Of a stretch of 64,000 bases of DNA, positions 1-10,844 are shown one piece after another. The notes below the pieces were generated by a model. That model saw only the letters and a program-made list of their open reading frames with translations, was not told where the DNA came from and did no database searches. Source of the stretch: Sipunculus nudus (lineage: Eukaryota; Annelida; Sipuncula; Golfingiida; Sipunculidae); the NCBI GenBank assembly GCA_026874595.1, contig CM049315.1, positions 16,438,164 through 16,502,163 of the forward strand, read 5' to 3'. Made by a program: the position numbers and the translations under genes. Each line of letters begins with the position of its first letter. The first letter of the stretch is position 1.

Positions 1-174
1 AATTAATTTAAGTAGATGCAAATCACTTGGAAATCAAGGTCCTTATAAAACCAAACTAGAAGCACAGGTACATAATGTAAAACTTAAGGCTTAGTTAGTT
101 CAATAACTGGACGAATAAAACAACATATCTCGTACTAAAAGAACTCTGTGCTCGAATGTATTCATTATTTGCAG

Positions 175-401
175 TCATAGAAGATATAACGATCCACTGC
201 CCACGGTCAGTGGGTCAAGCTGCCTAGCACCCGCTGGAGTCTGCCTTCTTGTTCAGTCCTGTATCATGCAGATACGTTGCAAGGGTAAGGAGGCAATCCG
301 CACTTAATTCTAATTTTATGTAATTCACCCTTAATCTCGAAACTATCTCGAAATATCATTACATCTGATTCGATGTGCATGGTCTCACAAAATAAAAAAG
401 A

Positions 402-444
<43 letters not shown>

Positions 445-1226
445 CATAAAATATAATATATATATATATATATATAAACTCATTGATCAAATAAAATGAG
501 ATAAATGTCAATGCTGAAAAAATTGCGTTTCAGTTGATTATTGCGGTGATCCGGGGGATGTGCCACACTCGACAAGAACGGGGGATTTTTATGTAAATGA
601 TACTGTCACATACTTGTGTGATGGCGGCCTGTTAAATCGAACCAAGGTTATCAAATGTCTTCCGGGGTATGGCTGGGATTCCAAGCCACCAGACTGCAGC
701 AGTAAGTTTTTGAAGTTAAATTGTCTTTATATTTTTCTTTAAATTTCAATTTCGTCTCATCCAACGCGTTCATCAAAGATGTATTAATGTCTCCAAACTT
801 AAATGTTCCGTGGTCCTCCTAAACAAAGGTTTCAGATAACACGTGTTTCTCATTTCTTCAGGGACAACACCAAGAGTAAGAGCAGTCTCAAAAAAGCTTC
901 TTCCTACAACTAAGGTTGTCCCAGCAATACACGCTACAGCTGTCAGCCTTGGAAAAGACAACATAAACAACAATAACTCTATCTTTAGTTCTTCCAACAT
1001 CACAGCTGTCAGCACCAGAAAAGAACATGTAGCGCGCCATAGCTCTGGCTCGAGATCCGTCAAACGCCCTGACATGAATCTGTCAGACAGCAACGTGTTC
1101 TTGGTTGCCTCGGGAGTTGGACTTGCTGCATCGTTCTCTGGACTGGTTATGATTATAATTGCCTTTAAGAAACAAAACATGTACACGAACCGCACAAGCC
1201 CAATCAGGGCACATGCGATGGTCTGA
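175..1226 (+). CDS. 3' part of a PAN-like / sushi-domain single-pass membrane protein gene
   Basis: Three exons with consistent phases: 175-284, 534-701 and 862-1226 (stop TGA). The middle exon is a textbook phase 1-1 sushi/CCP module: it begins VDYCGDPGDVP, has a central YLC, then IKCLPGYGW and ends PPDC. The first exon is Cys-rich (SSCLAPAGVCLL) and resembles the PAN-like exon of the lectin gene at 36 kb (SC then HAGVCILL), but its entry phase is 2, so it is less certain. The last exon encodes a Ser/Thr/Asn-rich stalk, a hydrophobic helix starting VFLVASGVGLAA at about 1096-1170, and a short basic tail ending HAMV. The expected topology is type I, with the sushi domain outside the cell as in complement-type or adhesion receptors. 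Upstream exons and the signal peptide lie outside the window. Ligand unknown. Confidence 0.72.
407..478. repeat. (TA)n microsatellites
   Basis: Two TA-dinucleotide runs separated by a short AT-rich spacer, in the intron before the sushi exon. Confidence 0.9.
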
Positions 1227-1660
1227 CTCTTGTTTATTTCGAACCTGCAATAATAATTCCACTATCACAAATATAGAATGATAAAAAGAGTTACCCATTG
1301 CAGTTAATTGTTGGCACAGTATGTCCATCTGTAGCTGAACTATAAAAACAGGAGACATTTAGAACTGTGTTTTATCACACGAACGTAGACTAATTTTTGT
1401 TATTTTGCTGTCATTCAGAATATATATAATGCAGGCCTTTTGATTTAAATATTCATTTTAGTAGTTAGGCAATATTATCTTTTTCTTAACTGAGACTTGA
1501 ATCCGTGGACTTCAATTAATAGTTATCCTCTTAGACAGATATTAAATTGCCTGTGAACACAGTCTTTTTTCATAATTTAGACTAATTCATTTCTGTTGAT
1601 TTCAGTCGACTTATCTCTTAGTTGGCTTGTGTCGCTTAAGTCAGCCATTGTGTTTCTCAT

Positions 1661-1666
1661 AATAAA
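1661..1666 (+). promoter_or_regulatory. polyadenylation signal AATAAA
   Basis: A canonical AATAAA lies about 435 nt after the stop codon of the sushi-domain gene and is the first good candidate for its 3' end. Confidence 0.45.
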
Positions 1667-1679
1667 CATATTCTAACCC

Positions 1680-3480
1680 ATATACTCAGTTCTTGTTTAT
1701 ATTTTTGCATATGATGATATCACTAATTAATCAAAATATAATATAAAAACTGACACACTGATTAGCTGGGTTTTTATTTTCCAAAATGACGTTACCCATT
1801 TTTGTTTAACTACAAAATGTAAAGTAGCAGCTTGTTTATTTGGTGAAACTACTTTGTCACAACCTGTAGCCTTGGACTGATCGGAATTCATTTAAAAGGG
1901 TCCAGACAGGATTCTCAGCTTTCACAGGCCGAAGTGACCATTAGTATCCCCTAATGTGTATTAACACATGTACAAAACTGTTATAATAGATTATTTGAAC
2001 TCACCATACCTCTGAATTTCTTTCAAGCTGCACATACTTTACAATTAGTACATACGGTCAGAACATGTATTTATTAACCAATTAACACTCATACTTTTAC
2101 TGGGTAAACGAAGTATCTTTGCGCAGGGTAAACCAATCCAGTAGGTTGTAAATATTATTACTCGAAAGCAGGGCTCCGCTGAAAGTTTAAAGGCTCTGTT
2201 AAAATTATCCAGTGGCGCGATAAGCAGGTACATTGTTTTCACAGTATAGCACGTAAGTTCACATGACGAAAGACCACAGGTGGCACGTGTAACTTCTACG
2301 TAGCACTTTAGTCATCAAGACACGGTAACACATGTCTTCTGGCCGGGAAAACACTAATAACTCAGCTTTAGGAGTGACACAGACAACATTGCCAATTCAG
2401 CGCTTACTTGGACCTGTCCAATCACAACACACCACAAAAGGACACCTGTCACAACCAAAGCGTATATATACCATGGTCACAGCAGATGCTTGCAGCTGAC
2501 CTTCCTCCTAGATGGCACTCTAGCTTCCCATCCTGTTCTAGATTCGAAATGGCATTGTTAAACGACTCCCAGACCTGACCTCATCGTAGAAAAAATGTAC
2601 AGCAGAACAACGACATTTATAGCCAGACGGACATCAGGTTAATGCATGAAAAGCTACCAAGAGATATCCGTGCAACCGGAATGTTACTGCTCACACGTGA
2701 ATTAACGTATCTCTGGTGCACCTGATTTAATCATCGCCCCTATGAATTGGTGTACTTTTGTGTAAAAGCCCTTTTTAATGAGCCTCTGGCCGTTTCAACT
2801 GTGAGTATCTCATAAATATCTTAACTTCTTATATCTGCTCTGGAATTCATTTGTGACACAATTCTTTCTATTTACTTTCATTTTTTATCTTGATCACTAT
2901 GAAAATTGTGTATAAATAATATCAAGGGATAGATGCATAATGTCTGATTGCATGTTCGTTTGAATTTAAGCCTTCCAGATAATACCAGGTGTTTTGTTTA
3001 AGTTGAAGACCCTGGTTGAATGAGATGCCTCAGAGTATGACGATTATGTACGGAAAACCACATCTGCGCCTCAGGTTCAACGCCACATTGTATTAATTCA
3101 GTGAACGTCAGTAAAAGTGTTTCCACTTTAATAAACTTAAATTTGATTCAAGCAATCAGTGGGAGACATTTAAAATTTCTCAGCCTTCCAAAGTTTCAAT
3201 ATAAGATGGCGCTTAGAATCAAAAGCGGCATTTACTATAAAAAATGAAAATCGTGTTATACACAGTAAAGTCAATGACCTTATGATTGCCGAGCCTTTGT
3301 GTATTGCACACTTTGACAGCGAAGCAACGTCACGGAAGTGACGTTAGAGGTGCTACCCACTATAAATATCTACTCAGCGACTTTGAATGCAGCGAGGAAA
3401 ACCGTTCCTTTCGATTCCAACCGGCAGTTAACCAGACTTTTCTGTGCATTCATGTTCCATTTCTATATAAACCAGCATGG
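1680..3480. other. intergenic, nothing recognised
   Basis: 3' flank of the sushi-domain gene. No exon with convincing splice sites, no repeat with clear ends. Short open frames here show no domain signature. Confidence 0.5.
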
Positions 3481-3491
3481 CAAATCATACA

Positions 3492-3508
3492 TCTCTTCTT
3501 CTTCTTCT

Positions 3509-3585
<77 letters not shown>
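3492..3585. repeat. compound (CTT)n(CT)n(TA)n microsatellite
   Basis: CTT repeats pass into CT repeats and then TA repeats. Open frames over this block are low-complexity artefacts. Confidence 0.95.
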
Positions 3586-3587
<2 letters not shown>

Positions 3588-4295
3588 TGATAATTAATTG
3601 TATAGCTGTGTATGTCTGTAGTCGAAGACAAGGTAGAGAGCATGAGGGACACCTTATTGACGAGCTTTCGATATATACAAGACGGATCATTCAGCATGTG
3701 CAGCATTTCATGGTGTCCAGGATAACCTTTTAACATTAGTGGAGCAGACTAGATTATATTTATAGAGTTTCTGTTTTCGGATTCTTCAGCTGGAGTGCTG
3801 TAGTTAGCAGGAGTCCGAGTCGAGTGGATTTTATTTGAAACCAGATATTCGTGAATCAAAGTAACATTCATTTCAAATTTCGGCCTGCTTTTATGTACAT
3901 TTATGAATTTTTACATTCATTAATGTATTTAAATGAAACAAAAAATAGAACATTATCGATATGTTACATATTGCATATTCTTGAGTTATCAGGGTACATA
4001 GAAAAACGGTATCCCTGTGTGTTTATTGAAAAATATTTCATATACATATTATCATACCACTCTTTCCAATGTTCGTTTATCTGTGATCTTATTTGCCACA
4101 CATCCAGTCAGATTTCTTTATCTTAAATCACAAAATATAAAAGTCAATGCATTCACACAGACACACCAAGCAGATATAATTAAATAAATATAAAAAAAAT
4201 ATAATAAATACATGCCGAAGGGGACCAATTTTGTATTCATGTTCCATTTCTCTATACAATGAACCAGCATGGTTATTCTTACATCTCTCTATAAA

Positions 4296-4296
<1 letters not shown>

Positions 4297-4329
<33 letters not shown>
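4297..4329. repeat. (CA)n microsatellite
   Basis: Uninterrupted CA dinucleotide run. Confidence 0.95.
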
Positions 4330-4331
<2 letters not shown>

Positions 4332-4902
4332 ATACAAAGTAAAGGTAAGAAGCAAGAGTGACGTCTTTTAGATTTTTATTAACATACATGCTTTCAAAGC
4401 GTGCAGGCTTCTTCGACAGATGGACCACCAAACTAAAGCATGATTACGTGAACAATATGTGGTGTGTTTGCTTTACCAACCCGGCGATGTGAGCTCACGG
4501 ACCAAGCACAAAATGCTTAGGAAGTACAGCCATTGACCGTATTTTTAAACCTATTGACATTCGCTCATGGATGAATTATGTTCTCACAGATCCACCCTTG
4601 CTACTCTGTGTTTGGTTAATTTTTGTTGGTCCATTTAAAGGATCGACCGGCTCTTAGTCCGAGACGCGAATTTATGTTGGGAAAAATCGGTTTACCTGGT
4701 TCCCAGTTTTGGAAGGTTTCAGACATTAATTTTCCACCAAACCATTTCCATCCACCATGCTCAGGCCAATGTGCAGCTCCAACCCAGTAATAATATGTCG
4801 TCTCACTAATCCCGCCTGGAATGAACAAATGTAAAATATGCTCATTGAGTACATGTAAGTTATATTTGGTATTCAAATGTGGTTTTTCTTTTTTTCTGCT
4901 TA

Positions 4903-4929
4903 ACACACACACACACACATATATATATT
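4903..4929. repeat. (CA)n(TA)n microsatellite
   Basis: CA run followed by TA run, just upstream (minus sense) of the pseudogene exon 2. Confidence 0.9.
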
Positions 4930-5211
4930 TTAACTCGACTAGGTGATATAAAAATATCATTCCTAGAAGAATATAGCCTGTCTATAAGAAGGTACCGACA
5001 TTTTGTTATTACACAGTGTGTGTACCCCGTCAGAGGGAAACTGGCATAACGAGGTGAAGCAAGTAGGCTATGGAGGTAAATCCTTTAAAGTAAGAGAGTC
5101 AGGGGCGTAGCCAAGGCCATGGCCCCCCCCCCGCATCCAGTACCTCGCCGTTCTTTTTTAATTTCACTTATATATATATATATATATATATGCATTAAAC
5201 TGCTTTGCTGT

Positions 5212-5987
5212 CAGTGGCGGATCAAGAGGGGGCGCCTTCGACGCGCGGCCCCCCGTCGAGCTGCAATATCTCTTACTTTATCTAATTTCCCAATTTTCGT
5301 GATTAATTTTCATTTTTCATTTTATTAATCTATTATAAACAGTTAGATTGTAGTGCAGTTATCTGCAGTTTATTAATTTCAAATTCATTAGTTGAGGATG
5401 ATGATATTTATGAACAGCTGCAAAACAACTGCAGAGCACCAGGGCCTGGTTGGGGTCGACAATCTCACGGCTCCTCTAGTGATACCGGTGCTCGCGATCT
5501 GTGCTCTTAGGAGACCTGTGTGCTGTCGAGACCACGGGCTCCAGCAAAATGCAAAGTTTAACATAAGACTTCATCATTTCAGTTATTTTACTCCGAGCAT
5601 TACATTAAAAAGATAAAATTTTGCAAGTTATTAATGTAAATTCGCCTTTGCGCCATTGACTTTAACATGTTGAAAACGATTGAAATTTTATATCATTATT
5701 TTGAAGAAATATAAAAAATTAAATATTAAACCTCATTACAGTATGACATCATCACTCAAAGAGTTAGGAGAACAGTTTTTCAGGAACAGAAAATCCTCAT
5801 ATTTTTTTGTGTGAAATTTGCCTCAAAATGTTCTCTTTATATTGTTTATTAAACAAAAATTCCCAATATTGAAGGGGGATACCCCCTCCCATACCCTCCC
5901 GTGGCACCTGTAATTAACCTTGATAAAACCATGTTTCATAATTGAAAATAAAAAAAATCTATATTTTCATACACTAAATATATAACG

Positions 5988-6039
<52 letters not shown>

Positions 6040-6116
6040 CTTAGTTTTCATAAATACTATTACATATTAGCGCCCCTGTCTCCTAACCCCTTCTCCAATT
6101 TCTGGATCCGCCACTG
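5212..6116. mobile_element. inner nested TIR element
   Basis: Starts CAGTGGCGGATC and ends GATCCGCCACTG, a perfect 12-bp inverted repeat. The body includes C/G runs and (TA)n tracts at 5168-5191 (flank) and 5992-6034. No coding capacity. No clear target duplication was seen. Confidence 0.65.
5992..6034. repeat. (TA)n microsatellite
   Basis: TA run within the inner nested element. Confidence 0.9.
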
Positions 6117-6959
6117 ATCATGGCCCCCTCCCCTCCCTCAATCCTGGCTACGCCCCTGAGAGTTCATTCTCGTTTGCAGAATAAAGTATAACTGAATATT
6201 TAGATGCGATCCGGGTACATTACCTGGAGGTTGGATTGAGGACAGTCGTTTAATAACACTCTCAAGGTGTTTCTGTTTCTCCTGTGGGTACAGCACAGCG
6301 AGCGTTGAACCTTTATTCACACAGTCCTCCTCTGACTCCGTTTGATATATGGCCTGTCCTTTCACTGACCGAAACAAGAAACAAGATGCAGTTCCTCTTG
6401 ATACGGTAACCAAATTTTCCCGGACACCCTTTAATGATAAAATGAATTGAAAAACTGATCATGTGACCAGCATCAGATATTCCGGCATGGTGTTATTATG
6501 ATGTTCACTTGTCCCTATGCTGTGCAAGTAAACTGTCACATGTTTTATTCATTGTATACTGTTTCTACTCGCGCTTATCATGTTAAAGTCAAGTATAGAA
6601 GAACTATTTCTCTATATCGCTATTCAATCTCTATGTTTGCATTTCAAGGCACTGGTATACGCCTGACGCATTGTACATATTTTACCAATGAAATGAACGA
6701 TCAGAAAATACACTGAACCTTTGACACAGGTATAATTCTTTAATAATGAATGGCATGTTTTCTATGGATATTGCTTGAGAAGGAGCGTTCGATTTGATTG
6801 TCATTAGACTTTTTAATCATTAATGTTAAGTATTTAACATACCTGGAATAAGGGTTTGCCAAATGGTCCCTTCCGATGACGATATTATCACAGTCTTATG
6901 TTCTAAAGCTCCGACCTCAGATAATGAGAAGAGTTGCATGTGTTATTGAATACATGTGC

Positions 6960-7263
6960 CAGGGGCGAATACAGGAATTTAGAATGGGGTGGGGGTGGGG
7001 GTGGGGGGGGGGCTCACTTTGCGAGGACGCGCAGCGGGTGAGCAAAGGCGCGCCGGGGGGGGGGGGGGGGTGGTGAGGAAGCCCAGGTGTCAAATTTTTT
7101 TTTTGAAAATTTAGGTTGTAATCATGCAATCTGAGGTCGCTTAAAGGCATTATCAGCAAAACAAACATTGTTACTGTTTTATATACACTTAGTTTACTAT
7201 TAGTTTTTCTCTAGATTTTTTGGTAAGGTTGGAAGGTTGGGGGCAATTTTCAATCCGCCCCTG
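6960..7263. mobile_element. short TIR element (MITE) with G-run
   Basis: Begins CAGGGGCGAATACAG and ends AATCCGCCCCTG, an imperfect inverted repeat related to the element at 5100-6158. It contains GGGTGGGG tracts and a long poly-G run near 7050-7072. About 304 bp and non-coding. Confidence 0.5.
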
Positions 7264-9415
7264 CGTGCAGCGCAGCACGAAGAGAGCTCCTTGCTCACAC
7301 ACATGGCCAGGCAATGTTTCTTGCCAACTCCACTCCTGTGTAAGGAAGGCCTAGTGTTGCACTGAGCATAGGGAGCTTCGACACCCGGCGGAAGGTTTTA
7401 TTCACAACTGCTTCTGCCACTACAAATATATCGATTCTGTTTAAATTGTTTTCATTAAACAACGACCATTGTGATTTGACGCCTTATTGTGTGCTCAAAC
7501 GGTGAATTTCATATTTCATACATTACAGATTATTAATTATCAATTATTAATTATCCATTATTAATGCCACAGCTGAATTTTCATCTCTTCTCACATGCGG
7601 TAAAATTCTGGAGTTGTTTTCAGATGAAGACAAATTCTGACATACAAAGCATGGTATACTGCGAACCTGCCATCTTTTCAAAACAGGAAATGAATATACA
7701 TAAAATATTCGAATAATTTTAAAACAATTGTTCGGCTAAGGACGGCAGTTTATGATGAACAATGAACGCGAAATAAACACTTTTTCTGACAATCAAGGAG
7801 ATGACGCCCGGGTATTCAAATATGTGACGGATTAATAAAACAAAATAAAAAAAAAGACTACTCACAATGTTCTTCTGTCGTAGGAACAATGGACACATGG
7901 AGCCCGTTCTTTCTTACAATATCGAAACTGAAGAATAAACTTATAATCATGTTGACGGATGAATACAAAAGACCATTTGAATCAGTTTTTATTCTCAGTT
8001 GTGCTTTGTTCAGATCACCATGGAACAGGCTTGAGATAAACAATGGACCCTGATAATTAAATGTGACATCAAGCACATGGAACAGTTGTCATTCCTATAT
8101 AGAAGACAATATTTTAGTCAACAAAACAATGAGATTATAAATTTTTGTGACGGAATTTGTGTGGAAAGAACGGCTAGAGATGTGGAGTCTTACTGAAGAG
8201 AGCGGGAATATTTTAGCATTTTTTATTCAATTGATCAGCAGCAGAAGATGTTTTACCAGTTCACTATTTACACAAATGAGCATATATATAATAAGTTCCT
8301 TTTCGTGCTCATTTAATGAAAAGTACCAAAGCATGAAACATGCCCCAGATAATATAAAACAGATTCATGTCTTCATCATCATGATTAATTGCCAGGATAA
8401 CAATAAAAAAAATCCCCTCCATATCATCTTTAAACCTTATTCTTTCGGGATCATTGTATTCTACGCCTCTTTTCGTGTTCATGATCGGGTCTACAATTAT
8501 GGTTTGTTAAACAAGCTACAAGACGATGACGAGTGTTTCAATAGGGTGAGAGAACACTGCATGGGATGTAGTTTTTTCGATAAAACATTTTATAAATAAC
8601 CATTATACACCGAACTATACAGCAGAATTATTTGTTCTGTGATTCATTCCTGAATCATAATGTAGTCTGACTTGTACTCTAATTGGTATTATGGGATATT
8701 ACTTCAGGAAACATTTCATCACAAGCACATACAATATCGGAATTTGATCCCGTAGCACACTGAATGGAAGTTTTCTTTGGTCCCGATTGTGAAGTGCAGC
8801 TCAGGTTACAAGTTTTGGGAATTTCAGGATACTTACGTTAAATAAGTGCTTTTTTGTAATTAAATGAATGGTTATGAAGTTTTACAAGCAAAGAAGCTGA
8901 CATAATGCAGTACGTCGACTGCTTGGCATCAGTGCATGGTCAGTTGATGTAAATGCAAAATGGAAAGTGTGCAGAGACTAGCGTGACATAATGTAATTTC
9001 GGGGAAGGGAGATAAAACAAAGAATTAAGAAAGGTTAACGCTGTACATATACATGTAAATACATGCGTATATACGCACAACAGTGGCACAAAATACAGAC
9101 TATTACAGGTGGTGACCAAGGTATGAGATAATCGATAGGTAATCGTAGTCAGAGCAACAGAAAATAAGTAGAAAATAGCACACAATGCTAATACAATCAT
9201 AGAAGCTAAAGTAGAGAACACCAAACTTGTGAAAGTTCTAACGCATTTTGTATCCTGATATACTGTGAAATGAGCGGCATGGAATAACCTGTTTGAGCTT
9301 TAATTGCCTATTGGTTGTGTTCTTTTTTATTTATATATGTATATTTTATCAATATGGACCATTCAGTATGTTCAGTTGTTTTTCGATAGTGTCCTGGAAA
9401 TATCACAGAGAAATA
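7264..9415. other. no supported gene
   Basis: Contains an open minus-strand stretch at about 7875-8090 with a possible donor (ATT then GTGAGT) and a 150-codon plus-strand frame at 8147-8599. Neither has a recognisable domain or good acceptor. The stretch could hide diverged 5' exons of the lectin pseudogene, but nothing shows it. Confidence 0.3.
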
Positions 9416-10502
9416 CTGTCGTTGCCTTTATATCGGCGGGGCTGAATTTTCGCGGTTTTTATATTTTTAAACGTTTCACGGGGTTCCTTTTTCGCGCTCT
9501 GTCATTGGTCTAGTAGTATATTTTATTATCAAAAATAATTTCATTAACCGGTGATTTCACTTTTATCTAGGTCTACTATTTCTCTGTCCGGATATCGCAT
9601 GTTCGAACATTCACAGACGGCTAAGCCGACGCCTGCGGGAAGCATTGACCCCGCTGGCTGTAATTAGTTCAAGGCCGAGGCTCATTAAAAACAACTCACA
9701 TGTTATTTAGGTGTGTCGAGAAACCAACCTGTAACTACAAAACCATATATTAAGTTTGTTTAGGAAAACTGTCTTGATTAAAGGTATCTTACTCCTATTT
9801 ATTAAGAGTCGAGTCGTAATCACCTGCTCAACCAACAAGAGACGCCTGTAGGTAACCCCCTTGTTTCAGTATCAAAGGCAGTGAGGTGGCAAGAAAAATT
9901 TGAGTGCCGTTTATGTTGCTAATTACTTCCATATAGGTGGAAGAAGGAACCGTATTCAGTTTCGTACAGTTAAAATCTGAAGCAAAACATAATATTCCAC
10001 TAGTTTACGGCACTTTGGCCCCATAATGAACTGTGACCTTTCAAATATATTCAAAATTTACGTCATCACTAGCCAATCAAACATCGTTTGGCGAGTCATA
10101 ATTTCACAGAATTAGTCCTTTATACAGTTACCAGGTGGCACAACCCTAGCGGCTACATTCACTACTTTAGTGGCAAATTTTATTCATTAACATGACTAAA
10201 TACGGCACAATGTGAAAGAGTACTTCTACTCAATATTAATTTTAAGCGGCACTGGATGTCATCTAACTTGGCACACATACACGTAATTTTTAAATATTAC
10301 TGCCCAGCGAGCAGTGACACTTTCCAGTCATGTGCAGGGGGACAGGAAAAACTACCGGGCGCAAACTATCGGCAGCTTTTGAAATTAATGATCATGGTCT
10401 GGTATATATGCATTCAAAACTGCGTGGTTTCAATTTCGCGGTTAGAGAGCGACCGCGAATATCGCGAATTTGAAACCACCGCAAATAAGAAGACAACTAC
10501 AG
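9416..10502. mobile_element. TA-flanked terminal-inverted-repeat element, non-coding
   Basis: The left end CTGTCGTTGCC and the right end read in reverse, CTGTAGTTGTC, are similar. Both continue for about 40 bp with related CGCGG-containing sequence, and both outer flanks are TA. A TA target site fits Tc1/mariner-like or other TA-targeting elements. There is no transposase ORF. A subterminal hairpin near 10428-10475 pairs TTTCGCG with CGCGAA-type arms. Confidence 0.45.
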
Positions 10503-10844
10503 TATACATTGACAAAGAGATATACATTACATACTCATATAAAAAAGTCATAAAAAGAAATAAAATGTTAATAATAATGATCCAAACATACACATAATTA
10601 AAACATAGATTGCAAAATATGATACAAATATAGACATATACAATTATAAAGGTCGATTAACTGATATGCAGAGATTAAAAACATGGAAATCATCATAGAA
10701 AGGATTTAAATGTGAGATATTATAATGCTGTTTATCGCACTCCTAACTTTTGTGTTCCCATTTGTGATTAGACCCTCTCTCTTTTTCGCCAATGTTTTGA
10801 AAGATTTGACCCAACACAACAGATACACCCTAAGATCAAAGAGT

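Larger units (their letters stand above)
5100..6158. mobile_element. TIR element (outer) carrying a nested second TIR element
   Basis: Perfect 14-bp terminal inverted repeats, CAGGGGCGTAGCCA at 5100-5113 and TGGCTACGCCCCTG at 6145-6158, flanked by the direct repeat AGAGT on both sides (5095-5099 and 6159-6163). It has no transposase ORF, so it is non-autonomous. The CAG...CTG ends recall hAT-type MITEs, but hAT duplicates 8 bp and only 5 bp match here, so the superfamily is unproven. Most of its body is the nested inner element. Confidence 0.75.
4583..6428 (-). pseudogene. broken C-type lectin-like gene copy (two CTLD exons)
   Basis: Exon 1 (6428-6224) starts after an AAAG acceptor with GCPGKFGYRI, matching GCVGQFDHRL and GCVGKFDHRI of the two better genes. 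It then changes frame before TASCFLFR. The exon is 205 nt where the intact homologues both have 213 nt, a net loss of 8 nt. Exon 2 begins at 4815 with GGISETTYYYWVGAAHW, keeps WFGGK and the NWE box, then meets TAA at 4616-4618 and TAG at 4601-4603. The TAG stands where the homologues have the W of WQGWICEQ, and the frame beyond it still reads QGWICE down to about 4583. No signal peptide, PAN exon or VLPxH terminal exon was found. The intron is filled by nested terminal-inverted-repeat elements (5100-6158). Three independent lesions make a functional protein unlikely. Confidence 0.82.

Noticed and set aside
773-1358. Minus-strand open frames opposite the sushi-gene last exon
   Set aside because: Shadows of the plus-strand coding exon, which has splice sites, a transmembrane segment and phase continuity.
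3286-3736. Several overlapping frames with Ser/Leu and Ile/Tyr repeats
   Set aside because: Translations of the (CT)n and (TA)n microsatellite.
8147-8599. 150-codon plus-strand open frame
   Set aside because: No recognisable domain, no intron-exon context, composition typical of AT-rich noncoding DNA.
8940-9224. Hydrophobic minus-strand frame that could be a signal peptide
   Set aside because: No donor site at the right phase and no following Cys-rich exon; hydrophobicity follows from T-rich sequence.
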